This document shows positions 22,960 through 35,663 of a DNA stretch of 42,972 nt, one piece after another. Numbering within the stretch: the stretch's first letter is position 1; each line of letters starts with the position of its first letter. The DNA lies in NCBI GenBank assembly GCA_022578965.1, contig MU400788.1, positions 1 through 42,972 of the forward strand, read 5' to 3'. Both the position numbers and the translations under genes were made by a program. Below the pieces are notes generated by a model, which saw only the letters and a program-made list of their open reading frames with translations, had not been told where the DNA came from and made no database searches. Source of the stretch: Xylaria sp. FL1777. Taxonomy: Eukaryota; Ascomycota; Sordariomycetes; Xylariales; Xylariaceae.

Positions 22960-23710
22960 AAAGTTTAAGCTAAATCTTTACTTTAAAAAAACAAAAAAAG
23001 CACATAAAACATAAAAAAAAATTAATTATTTATATAATTATAATTTTAATAAGCTTTTATATATTGCTATTAATGTTACTAAGCTAGCTATTAATATAAC
23101 TATACTAGCTACTAAAACAATTATTATTAAAAAGTAGCAAATAAAATTAGTTTAATACTTTGCTTATAACTAAAATATAAATAATATTATTAAGCAAATA
23201 TAACAGCTAAAGTTAAAATAAAAGAACGCAGCAATTATAAAAGAAAAACTAAAAAAAATGCTAAAAAAACTACGAAATTAGTATATTTAACTAATTAATT
23301 AAAAACTATAAGCACTACAGTATTACAAAATTAATATGAACTTATTAAGGAAACAAGTATTTAGCATTAATGCTATAACTTTTAAATATTTATAAAGAAG
23401 TAAATATAACTTTAAAAAACAAAAACAAAAAAAACAATTGTTTAATTTTTTATAATAAATAAAGTTAAATAATCTTTATTTAATAAAAGGAACTATTTGT
23501 TAAAAATGTAGCATAAACAATTATTACGTTTATAAGTGCAGTTTTATTTATAAATTAAAAAAGAAAAACATTATACATTAAAACTTTAAATAATGTTTAA
23601 AAAAGCTAGGATTTTCTGTAAGCTTTAAATGTATAAAGGTTTTTTTTAAAGTTATAAAAATTAGCAAAAATAAAAAAAAAATTCTTAATGCTACAATAAA
23701 GTAAATATAT
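22960..23710 (+). pseudogene. Degraded frame with CCHC zinc-knuckle remnant, insert 2
   Basis: Readable plus-strand pieces include INITILATKTIIIKKQ with Q intact or mutated near 23,095, then KEKLKKMLKKLRN near 23,240. A knuckle follows at 23,498-23,539: Cys-x2-Cys-x4-Tyr-x4-Cys, where Tyr (TAT) is one C-to-T step from His (CAT). That is the exact spacing of a retroviral-type CCHC knuckle. It continues CLKKLGFSVSFKCIKVFF. The pieces are not all in one frame as I read them. A Gag-like nucleic-acid-binding protein is the simplest idea, but CCHC knuckles occur in other proteins too. Confidence 0.4.
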
Positions 23711-24229
23711 AATTTTATTTTAAGCAATAATAAACTGCTTAAGTAAAAAGCTTATTATTAATTATAAAAAAAAAACCTTATTTTAAATAATAAAGATTTA
23801 AATGCTAAAATAAAAAGCAAACAAAAAAGTTAAAAAAAAAAAAACTTTACTAGCTAAATAATAAGCAGCTGAACTAATTTTTAAATAAAAAGTTTAATAA
23901 TTAAACTAGTATGCTTTATAAAATAAAACTAGCAAAGGCTTGCAATATTAAAAAAAATGACTTAATAAACAGTAAGCTAAATAATAGCTTTATTATAATT
24001 AATTAGAACTTTATATAAAGCACTTTTTATAACGCAAATAGTATTAAAGTTTTGCAAAGCTATATACTAAGCAAAAAAATTAATATAAATATATTTCAAG
24101 CTAATTATTATAAGCTTTTAATTAAAAAAGCTACTTTTTATTAAACAAAAAGTAAAAAAAAACTTAAAAAACAAAAAAAAAAGCTTTTTATAAGTTAAAC
24201 AATCAAAAAGATTTATTTAAATAATAATA

Positions 24230-26600
24230 AGTTTTTTATTTAGCTTAATACTAAAAATATATAAATAAACAATAATTTTTATAAGCAAAATATTTTATTA
24301 GAACTAAAGAACTTTAATTATTAAAAGCTTTAAAAAATCTGAAAAGCAAAACTTATAAAAAAAAGCTTAAAATTTAAAAAAATATAAGCTAAAAAGTTTA
24401 AGAACTTTTTAAATAAAAAAACAAATGTTATTTTTAAGAACTTTATACTAAAAGTTTTAAAGTACTTTAGTGTTTTTATTTAAACAATTGTTTAAATAAA
24501 AGCTAAATTATATTTTAAAGCAATAAAAATGCTTAAGCTAATGCTAAAAATAATACTATTACTTTTAAATAATTTTAGCAAAAGCTTAAATTAAAAAATT
24601 AAACTAAATATACTATAGCTTATTTTAAAAAAAAAAAGCAATAAGTTAAAATATAAGGCTTAATTAAAAACTTTATTGCAAAAAATTTTAACTTAAATAA
24701 ATATAAAGAATGCTTTTTTTTATAAAAGCATAAACTTTTTAAAAAACAATATAAAATTTTAATAATTAGTAGTTAAAAAAGCATAGAAAAGTTTTTAGTT
24801 AATATTATAATTAGCTAGTTAGTTTAATAAACATAAATTATTTAATAGCATTTATAAAACTAGCTTTTTATTAGATTATTTAGTAGCACAAATAAATAAA
24901 AAAATAAAATATAATAGTTTTATTATATATATTTATATGTTTTAACTTAACTTTATAGCTGCTTTTTTAAAAAAATAACGCTATAAAATAATAAAAGTTC
25001 TTTGCGATTAAAACTAATAAAATAATTAAGTAATGTTATTTTTTGCTTATATTATTTTAAATTTTTAAACATTAAAAAATAAGCTAAAGTTTAATAAAAT
25101 GCTTTTTAAGATTTTAAACTAATATAATACTATATATTTATTATTTAAAAATAACTTAAAAAAGCAAAAGTTATTAATTGTTATACTTATGTTACTTTTA
25201 AAAAAAGTAATATTTTTAGCTAAACTTTAGCTTAGTGCTAATTTTGCACTAGTAGCGCTAAAAAAAAAAAATAAGCCTAAAAAGCTAACATAATTAGCAT
25301 TAATAGTTTTAAAAAGTGCTAATTAAACTTTTAACTCCTTTAAAATAAAAATTTATAAAAAACATAATAATTATACTAATAATAACAGCTTAAACTTATT
25401 TAAAAAAACATTAAAGTATAAGTTTTATAATAAAGAAAATTTAAGCTTAATAAATTATTTTAACTAAAAACACTTAAGCTTTTTAAATTTAAGCTTTATG
25501 TTAGCTTTACTATTAAAAATATAAAGTATTTTAGCTATATTTTTAGGTGTTATAAAGCTAAAAAAATATATATAGCTTTGCTTAAAGCTTATTATAAGAA
25601 TAAAAAACAAAATTTATAAAGGAAATATTATTAAAATTATTAATTCTAAAGCATAGTTTAGCATTATTGTAAATTTATTTATTAATAAAAATAGCTTTAT
25701 TATTAAAGATATAAATATAACTTAGAAAGAATTTAATTAAACTAGCAATTTTATTAAATGCATAAAATGCTTAAAAACTATTATTTAAATAAGTAAAAAA
25801 TTGCTGCTTTTTTTGCTATATGTAGTTAATAAAAAACAAGCTATTTATTTTTTATTACTAAAAATAAACTTTATTATAAAGTTATAAATAAGTTTATACT
25901 TTTAAAGCTTTTATATAATAGCTAATATAATACTTAAGATTAGCTAGATTATTATATTAATAATAAACTATATTAAAAAACTAAATTTAAAAGCTTAAAG
26001 TTATTAATAACTAAAAAACTAATATATATTTGCTAAACTACTAGCTTAGCAAATAAGCTATATAAGGCATAAAAATGCTAGATTTTAAATAGAAAATCTA
26101 ATAATTAGCAAAAAGAAATAAAAGTAAAATTAAAAAAATATAGTTTAAAAAAATATATAAGTATAAACTTTTAGAAAAATTAAAACCTATATAATAATAT
26201 AACATTAGTAGCTTTTTTAACTTTTTTTATACAAAATATTAAATTTTTTAAGAACTTAAAAATATAAAACAATAAAAAGGTTTGCGCTGTTTTTAATAAT
26301 AATTAACTACTTAAAATACTTTTAATTGCAATAAAAAAAGCGCTAAAGCAAAAAAACATTAAAAAATTAATAATTGCAAAAACTAAAAATCTTATATATA
26401 AATTAAAAAGCAAGTATAACTTAATTATAACTTTAATTTAAGCATTATTAATTTTTTAAGCTTTAAAAACTAACAAATTAATAAAAAATAAAATAATAAT
26501 TTTAAATATAATATATAAAACAAAAGATAAAAAGATTTATTTTAAGGATAATATGCTATTTAATAATATTGTTTTACTTAGATTTTATAAGTAAAAAAAG
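24230..26600 (+). pseudogene. Long degraded coding stretch 2 in insert 2, unknown product
   Basis: Protein-like reading continues with changes of frame. Examples are ALKNLKSKTYKKKLKI and VLxCFYLNNCLNKS near 24,330-24,510, IAYFKKKK near 24,615, and RLFSSTNK near 24,870. Also readable are CxFCTSSAKKK near 25,237-25,270, LSFMLALLLKI near 25,492, IKCIKCLKTII near 25,755, and YFKDNMLFNNIVLLRFY near 26,538. Two C-x-x-C pairs (25,240 and 25,760) could be zinc sites. I checked for RT active-site (Y-x-D-D), RNase H and integrase signatures and saw none. I do not assign a function. Confidence 0.35.
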
Positions 26601-28880
26601 CAAGCTTTAAAAAAAGCAAATTATTACTTAGAAAATCTTGCGCTATTTTAACAAAATAGCATTTATTAAAACATATATTTACGTTTTAGTATTACTTTTA
26701 AAAGTACTTAATTAATTACTAAATAATTAGCTGTTTTTTTAAAGAAGCTTTATATAACTAATTTTACTTAGCAAAAAATAGCATTATTAATTAAAATATA
26801 GTATTGCAAAAAAATAGCACTTTTTTAGAACTTTTCTAAAATAAAAAAAATATATAATAAGATTTTTCCTTTTTATAAAATTAAAACAGTTCTTTATAAA
26901 GCATAGCAAATATATAATATTTTAATTTTTAAGCTTTTAAAAAACATTACTATAAAGGTTTTAAAAACTTAATTTAAGCATAGCGTTTTTAAAAAAGCTT
27001 ATAGTTTATATTATAACGCTTGATTTTTAGTGCAAAAAAAGAATAAAAAGGTTTAATTAATTAATTTAGCTATAAAAATAAACATAGTTATTATATGCAA
27101 TGCTAATTTTTTTTAAAGCTATAATAAGTTTTTTAAGAAGTTTATAATATATAAAATAATTTTTATAGTTAATTTATTTTTAAAATATAATTAAATATTA
27201 CTTTTTATTTTTAGCTAAGCAATAATAGCTTTTTTTATACCGATAAGTTTTTTTTAAATAACTACTTTTTTGCAAAAAGCAATAAATTTAGTAGCCTAAT
27301 TTTTAAAGGTGCTATTAAAGGTTTTATATAATATATTACTAATAAAGTGCGAACTTTTTTTTAATAATGTAGTAGTTAAAGAACTTATTATTAAGTATAA
27401 TAATTGTAAAGTTACTTTAAGTATTAAATAATTTATGTTAAAATATTTTAAAAATTTTAATGTTATGCTACTTAATTTTAAGCTAGCTAAAATTATAGCT
27501 AGTATACTTAAAAGCAAATAAGCAAAACAAATAACTAAAATAGTTAGTTATATATATAGTATTAATAGCAAAAGCTTAATAAAAGCAAAAGTAATAAAAA
27601 TTTTTAAGTAAAAAACTTATAAAAATATTACAAAAGTATAGTTTTTTTTAAAAATAATAGTATATTATTAAATATAAATATAAAAGTATATTATAATTAT
27701 AAAACCATTAATAGTTTTGTTACAAAAAAATAAGCTGTTTTGCTTTAAAAAACCGCAAAAAAAAGCCATAAAAAAGCTTTAAAAAGCTATTATAATAGCT
27801 TTTATTTTTATTACTTTTAATTATATAAAAGAACTTATTTAGCTAAAAGTAAATGCTTTTAGAACTAGCTAAAGTGCTATTTTATGCTAAAAAATTAATA
27901 AAGCTATTAAGCTAGCAAAATATAAATCTAAAACATAAAAAAGCTTTAAAAAAAGATATAATGCTATAAAGCTAAAAGAACTTGCTATTATTAAAACTTT
28001 TTAAAAATTACATAACTATTTTTATAAAATTACGTTTTATTTAAAAACTAATGCAAAAGTTTTTATAGTTTAGCTAAATAATAGATTTTTAATATTATTA
28101 AATGCTTAATTAACAAAATAAATAGCATATATAAAAACTTTTGATTTTATATTTTATTATATGCTAAAAAAAAAATATATAGCTGCTAATAAGCTTTCTA
28201 AAAAACTTTTTAAGCTATTAAATAAGTTAAATAATTATTAAAAAAAAATATAAAAGATTTTATTAATTTTTAACTATATATAATAGCTATTATTATTATA
28301 TATGAAAAATTAAGCAATTAACTAATTAAAAGCTTAGTATACTAAAAAACAGAACTTTTGCTATACTTAAAAAAAGACTAAAGCAAAAAAAGTAAGCAAA
28401 TTACTAAGTATTTTGTTTTTAAGCAAGTTTTAAAGAAACTTATAACAAAAAAAAAGCGAAATTACTTTAAAAAAGAAGCTTTTAAATTTTTTATTAATAA
28501 GTTTATTTTTTAGAAAAAAGCAAAGTTTAAAGAAATACTAAAAAGAATTATTAATAATAAAAAAACTTAAAAAGCTTTTATTAAAAAAAACTATAAAAAA
28601 ATAACATATAAAAGCTAAATATTTATAACTTAACAAATAACTTAAAAATACTATTAAAAAAGCTTTTATTAAAACGTTTATATTATAATTGCTAGTTGTT
28701 TTAATTGCTAAAAATTTATTAATAGCAAAAAAACCAAAAAACACTGTTTTAATTACTTTTTAGATCTTTTAGTTTTTTAGGTTATAAATATATAAACTAT
28801 ACTATTAAGCAACAGATTTAAAGCTATTATAAAAGCAAGATATAAAATAATAACTTATTTAAAAGCTAAACTTTTAAAAC
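26600..28880 (+). other. Interior of insert 2, weak coding signal
   Basis: Protein-like fragments appear on the plus strand (for example KKAKLL and YFLEKSKV near 28,450-28,530), but no frame is continuous. Short stop-free stretches on the minus strand (27,296-27,517 and 28,538-28,744) read as hydrophobic low-complexity peptides opposite lysine-rich plus-strand sequence and are not supported as genes. I see no RNA gene. Confidence 0.4.
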
Positions 28881-28889
28881 ATATAGATT

Positions 28890-29940
28890 TTTTAAAAATA
28901 CTTAAATTTATTAAAAAAAAAATCATATTTTAGTACAAAGTTTCTATAAAAATTAAGTATAATAATAGCTTTAAATTTAAAAAAGAAATAAAAAACGCAG
29001 TAAATACTTTAAGCTATAAAATAAACTATAGCTTAGCTTACTATTTTTAAGCTTAAAGCTTTATTAAAAAAAGCTATAAGCTAATAAAAAAAAGCCTTAT
29101 ATAAGTAACAAATAAAACCGGAAAAAATTAGCTAAAATATTTAAACTTAGTAGTATAAGCAAATTATATTTTTATGCATTATTATAGCTATAGCTTATAT
29201 AAGCTAATATATAAAAAAATACTAATTCTGCTAGTAAAAAATGTAATATTAACGTAAAAAATAATTAAGTAGTAAAATGTTGCTTTTTATAAAGATTTTA
29301 TTAAAGCTAAAGTTAAGCAGCTAAAACGCTATAACTAAAATATTATAAAAATTAAAGCAATTATAACTAAGAAAAAAAGATTAGCTATAAAAGCTAAATT
29401 TTAAAGAAATGCTTATAAAATTAAGCAACTACTTAAAAAAAGCTTTTTTGTTTTTTTTTATAATATTATACTTTTAATAAATAAGTTTAATAATAAAAAG
29501 CTACTATATAAATAAATTAGCTTTTATAAAATTAAAAAAAATGTTAATTATAAGTAATACTAATTAGTAAAATTAACTAGCAAAGAATTAAAAAGGTTGT
29601 TTTTTTTTGAAAAATTAAAGCAATTTATATAAAATAACTAAAAGTACTAAAAACTAGAAAATCTTAACTTAAATATATAAACTATTAATATTGCAGCTAT
29701 TTATTAAAAACTAAACTAAAACAATAAAGCTTTTAATAATTAAAGCTATAGTAATTAAGCTATAAAAAATAAAAAAAATATAACAAGTTATAAAAGCTTT
29801 TTAAGTTTATAAAAGCTGCAGTATAACTTTTAGCGCTTTAAATATTTTAAGTATTAAAAAATATAACAGTTTACTTTATTTTTTTAGCTATTATACTATA
29901 AAGCGCCTTAAAAAGTAATAACTAATAAAAGCTAAAACAA
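28890..29940 (+). pseudogene. Unidentified degraded frame 3 in insert 2
   Basis: The plus strand reads KIKYNNSFKFKKEIKNAVN near 28,950, then SLAYYF, VTNKTGKN, ANYIFMHYYSYSLYKLIYKK near 29,155 and LAIKAKF, ending with LTSKELKRLFFFEKLKQFI near 29,575-29,630. The frame is mostly constant over about 1 kb, and stops lie at codons that could have been Gln, Arg or Trp. I do not recognise the family. The coherent run and amino-acid variety (Asn, Tyr, His, Met, Gly) make coding origin likely. Confidence 0.4.
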
Positions 29941-32767
29941 TAGAATTTTTTTCTTTTATTTTTTGTTTTTTTATTAATTGTTTTGTTTTTTATTTTTACT
30001 AATTATATAAGTTTATATAATTAAGTTATAATACACAAAACTATTTTTTTTTGCTTAAAACTAAGCGCGTTTTTTATAGCTTTTTTTTTATTAGTTTTAT
30101 ATTTATTAGTTTTATAGCAGCTAATTTATTAGCACTTCTTTTATTATTATACTAAAAATATAAGTCTTTATTTTATTTTAACGTTTTTTAAATAGCTAAG
30201 CAGCTTAGTTTTAATATAAATTATTATTGCTTTTTTTTAGAAATATATAAAAATAAAAAAAACAAAAGTAAAAACTGTTTATTAGTTTTAACTACTTAAG
30301 TTCATTTTATTATATTAACGCTTGCATATAAGTCTTTTTACTTTTAATTACTTTGTTACTTTTATTTAAAATTAAATAGCTTTTTTTGCTTTTAATTTAA
30401 ACTATTTAATACTTAATAAAAACTTTAGAACTGCTAAAAAGCAAAAAACATTATTATTATACCTTGAGAAATTACTGGTTTATATTTTACGTGCTTAAAT
30501 TACTAGCAATAATTTAAAGCTACTATTAAGCAATAATAAACGTTTAGTAAAACAACAAACGTTTAAGCAAAGTTTAAAGCAAGCTTAGCAAAAATAAAAC
30601 TTTACTACAGAAAATTAAATAAGATTATTTAATTATATAAAGCTAAAAAAATAAAAACTAAAAAAAAAACAGAAAAAGATTTAATAATTTAATATTAATA
30701 ATTTCTATTTTGTATATTTTTAATTTTTTTATTGCAAAAGTTTTATATATTTGTTTTTATAAATATTATAACTTAATTTTTTATATAATAACTATTCTTT
30801 TTTTATTTATTACGCTTAAGAAAAAATTTATAGGCTATACAATAAAAAAGAATAATCGCAAATTATATTAAAAAAAACATTGCTATATAAGCAAATTATT
30901 TAATTTTTTTATTTTATTTTACTTTATATAACTTATTTAATTTATTTTTTTAGCTATTTTTTTAAATATTTAAGTATTATACTAATCTTTTAAGCAATAC
31001 TAAATTATTGCTTACTAATATTATACTTAATAAGCTAAGCAATAAGATTAGCTTAAAAGAAATGTTTTAACTTGCGTTTTAATTTAGTTTTTTTTTTAGT
31101 TAAGCAAACAAAAGTATTTTTAGTTAAAACTATTTGTTTTTTAAAGTTTTTAAGCATAAGATTTTTTTTAATTACTGTAGTTACTATATTAGCCTTAAGA
31201 TATTTAGCTACGTTGCTTTTAAACTTATAAAATAAATAGTTTTATAACTAAATAATAAACGTATAGTTAATATATATATTAAATTTTTATTTTAAAATAG
31301 TATAGCAAAAAAAAAAAAAATAAAGCTTTATGTACTTTTTGCTTTTAGCTATTATTAGCAACTATTTATAATATTTATAAAGTATAGCATTTTATATTTT
31401 AAATAGCTATATAAACATAGTTATAAGTTAGCAAAAATTATAAAAAATTTAATATATATATTTACTTTAAGAACTGCTTTTAGTTGCTTTTATATATAAT
31501 AAACAAAATTTTAAATATTTTTGTTTTTTTACTTAGTTAAAGCTAATTTAAATATATTAATTTGCATAGCATATATAAAAGAAATTATAACTAATTTTCT
31601 ATTAAATATATTTACTGCTAGCGTTACTATTAAGAATTTCGATTTATAAACAGCTTAATGCTTAATTATATAAAATAAAAAAAGTTAGCTAAATAAAAAA
31701 AACAAAATTTAAAAAAAGAAAAAGCATATATATTTTGCTATTTATTAGTAAACTTAACTTTTTAAATATTATAAGTATAACTGTTTATTAGCTAAATAAT
31801 ATTAATTTCTTAAATATTAGTTAACTATTATAATGCTTTTTAATTATTAAAAACTTTATTAATAATAAAAAAATTGTTTTTTAAATGCTTAGTTAAGCAA
31901 GCATTAATTATATTACTTAAAAATAAAAACTTTATAATAAAAGCGTAAACTAAGCGATTTAAAGACTTAAGCACTAAGAAAAAAAATTGCAAAAAAAATC
32001 TAAGCTTTAGAACTACTTAAAAAAAAATAAATTAAAAAAGAAAACAAGCCTTTTTTTTATATTTATTAAAGCTTAAGTTATTTATTTTGCTATTAATAGC
32101 AATAAATGTTTAAAAAAAGTAAGTTATAAGTATATTAAAAAAGAAGTTAAAAAGTAACTACTTAATTAACTAGAACTACTTTATTTGCTTATTTTTTAGT
32201 TAATATTAGTATAAATATATAAAAAATAATTATTATAAGGGCATTTAGCAATTAATAATTTATTTTAGCAATAAAATAATTAATTAATAAATTAAAGATA
32301 GTATAATAAGTTTATAAAAAAAAGGTATACTAGTTTAAAAATATATATTTTAGCCTTTTTTTTATTATATCTATTTTATTAAACTTTTTATTTATACTTA
32401 ATTTTGCTATTTTATTTACTTAATAAGTTTTAACTTTTTATATTTAGCATAAATGCTTTTAGCATTTATATTTAGAAAATCTTATAATTACTAAAAAGTA
32501 ATAACTTAAATTAGCAATTAAAAATATTAAACTATGTATAGCAAGCAGTACTAATATTAATACTTATATTTTATACTTTTTATACTATTTGCTTTTATAC
32601 TTTTAACTTATATTAAAATTTTTAACTTGCTTACATTTTTTATTAAATTGTAAAACATAGCAAAAGTATATATATACTTAAATATTATTAAAAATTATTT
32701 TTATTATATGCATACGTTCTTAATTATTATATTTTTTATTCTTAAAAAAGTTACTAATACTACAAAT
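29941..32767. other. Interior of insert 2, mostly unreadable
   Basis: About 2.8 kb with T-rich blocks and no long frame on either strand. A short plus-strand piece, LEKLLVYILRA then ITSNNLRLLLSNNKRL (30,464-30,550), is less mutated and could be a helix-turn-helix-like fragment, but it stands alone. This stretch may separate two coding units or contain a minus-strand unit that I failed to see. Confidence 0.35.
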
Positions 32768-34720
32768 TAACCGAAAATAAAAGCATTTTTTTTTAAAAGT
32801 TTTAAAGAGCTAATACTTAATACTAAAGCATATAAACAACTAGCACAAAAAATAGCAAACTTTAAAAAAAAAGCAAAAAGGAAAAAAAATAAGCATATAT
32901 ATACAAACCCAACTGCTAATTATAAAAAGCTTTTTTTTAAAAATTAATAGCTTTTTAAAAATAGCTTTAAAAAAGAGCTAATAATTGTTAAAAATTTAAA
33001 GTATAAAAAATATTTAGCTTACTAGCTTTTTTTATAGATTAAAAAACTAAATACAAAAAATGTTTAGCTAGAAAATATACTGCTTTTTTTAGTTAATGTT
33101 TTTTTAAAGTCCGTTTTAAAGTTTTATTTTATACAAAAAAAAATAACCTTTATAAGAAGTTTGTTTTTTAAAAACTTAAAGAAAAAAGAAAAAGTAGTAC
33201 TAAAAAAGCACTTTAGCTATACGTTCTTTAAAAATAGCAAAACTTGCTAGAACTTATTTTTAAATTTAATTTAATAAATATAAAAAAAAGCAATATACTT
33301 AATACATAAAGGATATTATAATAAAAAAGCGTTAAAATATTAGTAGTTTGTACTATATGTAATCTTAATGAAAGTTTTTTATACTTTTAACTTGTTGCTT
33401 AATAAAAAGGCGCTTAATTTTTAAAAAAGAGCTTTTATAGTATATTTTACTACATAAAACTACTTAGTAAACGCAAATAAAACGCTACTTTATATGCTTA
33501 AACTAAAAACTAAATATTTAAAGGCATTTTTATAAGCTATAAACTAAATATTAAGATTTATAGCTATAAAAAGTTTTATAATATTAATATAGTACTTATT
33601 TAAAATTAAAAAACACTGCAAAAATAACAATTTTTGCTTTAATAAGTTTAACATTACGTTTATAAAAAATTTAATAGTTTTAGTAATAAGGCTAAAACTA
33701 TATAAAAAGTAAAAACCTATAATATAAGAACTAAATATTTAGCAGTTATTATTTATGGAATTTTTAAAAAAACTGCTATTAAAAAAAGCTTTAAACAATT
33801 ATTAAAAAAATAATAACATAAAACATTTTAATGAACTAAAGCTTTATAATAAACAAAAGCTAGCTTATTGTTTTTTACTAAATGAAGTTTTAAAAATAAT
33901 ACATAAAAATAATAAAAAGCAGTAGCTAGAAACTTTTTTTTTAGAACAACAAACAGCTATTAAAAAAACTTACCGGTATAAACAAAAGTATTTAAATTAC
34001 TAAAAAAAGCTTGCTGTTTATAGCTGCTATAAAAACTTTTATAAAGTAAACACTACAAAATAAAAAATTAAAGCTATTTATATTACAAATATCCTTATAA
34101 AGCTAAACGCTAAAAAATAGCTAAATAAACGCAAAATAAAAGCTTTGCTAAACATGTTACTTTAGCTATATATAAATAAAAAAGCTAAAGCTCTAAAAAT
34201 AAATATTAAACTTAAATATAGCTAATTTATAAAAGATTTTTTTATAAACTAGCAAAACATAAAATAAGCTGCAATAATTGCTATAACCTTTTAAATAAAA
34301 TATTTTATAATAAAATATTGCTTAAACAATTACTAAATTATTATTTTTATTAATACTGTTTTAAAAATAGCATATATTTTAAATTTTAAATATATTACTA
34401 ATAAAAATAACAAATAAGTTTTTTAAAGATTGCAAAAATATTAAGCAATAAAGCACTTTAATATAAGAGTTATATTAAGCTATTTTATACTTTTTTACTT
34501 TTGCTAGCGCAATAATTATATATATAGGTTTATTAAAGCTTTATATTTATATTACGTGTTTTATAACTTAACAAGCTAGTATTTAAAAAAAGGTATTAAC
34601 AATTAAAAAAGTTATAAATAGCTTATTTAATTTTTAAAAGCAAACTTTAAAAAGCACTTTAGCTTTAAGTTATAAAAAAATCTATATTTATTGCTTTTAA
34701 TAAGCACTAAGCTTTATTAT
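32768..34720 (+). pseudogene. Long continuous degraded frame 4 in insert 2 (about 650 codons)
   Basis: One plus-strand frame can be followed for almost 2 kb through TAA/TAG codons only. It starts PKIKAFFFKSFKELILNTKA, passes YFIQKKITFIRSLFF near 33,130, LLFMEFLKKLLLKKALNNY near 33,745 and LETFFLEQQTAIKKTYRYKQ near 33,927. It goes on to KLAVYSCYKNFYKVNTTK near 34,007 and IKALLNMLL near 34,130. It ends around FSFKL and LYLLLLIST. Lys and Asn are over-represented as expected if Glu and Asp were lost by G-to-A change. The ancestral protein would have been large, acidic and helical. No catalytic motif or known domain is recognised. It lies just upstream of the right terminal repeat. Confidence 0.5.
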
Positions 34721-34836
34721 TTCCTAAAAAAACTAAAGATAACTTTTTTTAAATCTAATAAGTTAGCTTTTTTACTATTAAGCGCTAAAAATATATAGAA
34801 TAAAGAAAAAACACCAAAAAAAAAACTAAAAGTTAA

Positions 34837-35031
34837 TTGTTTTGCTTTTTTAATGCTTTTTACTTTAAAGCACAAAAAAAGTTTCTAGTAAAAAAACCAA
34901 CAGTTATACTAAAAAAATCTTATTATAAGCAATATAAGAACGTTTTAATAGTGCAAAGTTATTTTGCTATAGATACTTTTGTAAATATTCTTTTTTTTAA
35001 GTATAATAAGCTAAATATAAAACTTAGCTAA
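34837..35031 (+). pseudogene. Chance open frame or C-terminal fragment, 64 codons
   Basis: An ATG-initiated stop-free stretch near the end of insert 2. It lies just downstream of frame 4 and contains KKFLVKKPTVILKK. Being stop-free in a RIP-mutated region is probably fortuitous. A recent gene is unlikely because its composition is that of its neighbours. A protein-like lysine-rich reading continues to about 35,340 in other frames. Confidence 0.2.
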
Positions 35032-35358
35032 GCTTAATAGTTTAAAAAAAAAAAAGTATAAACTTTTTATAAGCATTTTTACAAAAAAAACGCTAAGCAT
35101 TTTTAAAAGCTTTTACTTATATATTTAAATACGTAAAAAAGCTAAAACTAGTTTTAACAAAGCTATAATGCTTTTATAAGCACTAAAGCTTAAGCTATTT
35201 CTAAACGTAGCAAAAAAAATAAAAAAGAACTTATAAAACTAAATAAACAAAAAAAAATAATATTAACTTTGTTTAAAAAACGCTAATAAAAATAAAGAAC
35301 TTTATAATTATAAGTATTAAAATAAACTAAAAGCAGCTATATTTTAATAAAAAAAAAT

Positions 35359-35663
35359 TAAAGTAAAGTAAAGTAGCTAAATAAGCTAACTAAGCTAATT
35401 AAAGTAAGTCTAAGCTAAGTTATATAATAAAAATAAGAATATAAGTATTACGCTAAATTTTAAAATATAGATTTAACTATTATGCTTAACATTATGGAAA
35501 TTAGCTATAGTTACTTTATTTATATTATTAAATAGCTTTTTAATTGATCGTTTAATTTTTTAATTTATACATAGCCTAATTGCTTAGATACATAAGTTAT
35601 GATTTATTTTCTTGCAATTAAAGTGTTATAGTAGATCTTGCGCAATTACACTGCTTTATTTCA
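35359..35663 (+). repeat. Right 305-bp terminal repeat (LTR) of insert 2
   Basis: It starts TAAAGTAAAGTAAAGTAGC and ends CTGCTTTATTTCA. It keeps C or G at some sites where the left copy has T or A (such as GATCG at 35,546 and TTTCA at the end), and vice versa. Each copy was therefore mutated independently after insertion. The GCAT target duplication follows at 35,664-35,667. Confidence 0.8.

Larger units (their letters stand above)
20705..35663 (+). mobile_element. Insert 2: 15-kb element with 305-bp terminal direct repeats, family unknown
   Basis: The direct repeats 20,705-21,009 and 35,359-35,663 have exactly equal length. They differ at about 37 sites that are all transitions, with no indel. 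The outer flanks are GCAT at 20,701-20,704 and GCAT at 35,664-35,667. Ends reading TAAAG...TTCA fit mutated TG...CA. Just inside the left repeat is TTAGTA (possibly a mutated TTGGTA primer site), and just outside the right repeat is an A-rich purine run (35,349-35,357). Together this is LTR-retrotransposon architecture in plus orientation. The interior carries a CCHC knuckle remnant (23,498-23,539) and several degraded plus-strand frames, but I could not find RT, RNase H or integrase motifs. At 15 kb it is unusually large. Confidence 0.7.

Noticed and set aside
27296..28744. Two short minus-strand open frames (27,296-27,517 and 28,538-28,744)
   Set aside because: They are low-complexity hydrophobic readings opposite protein-like plus-strand sequence; no start context, no motif.
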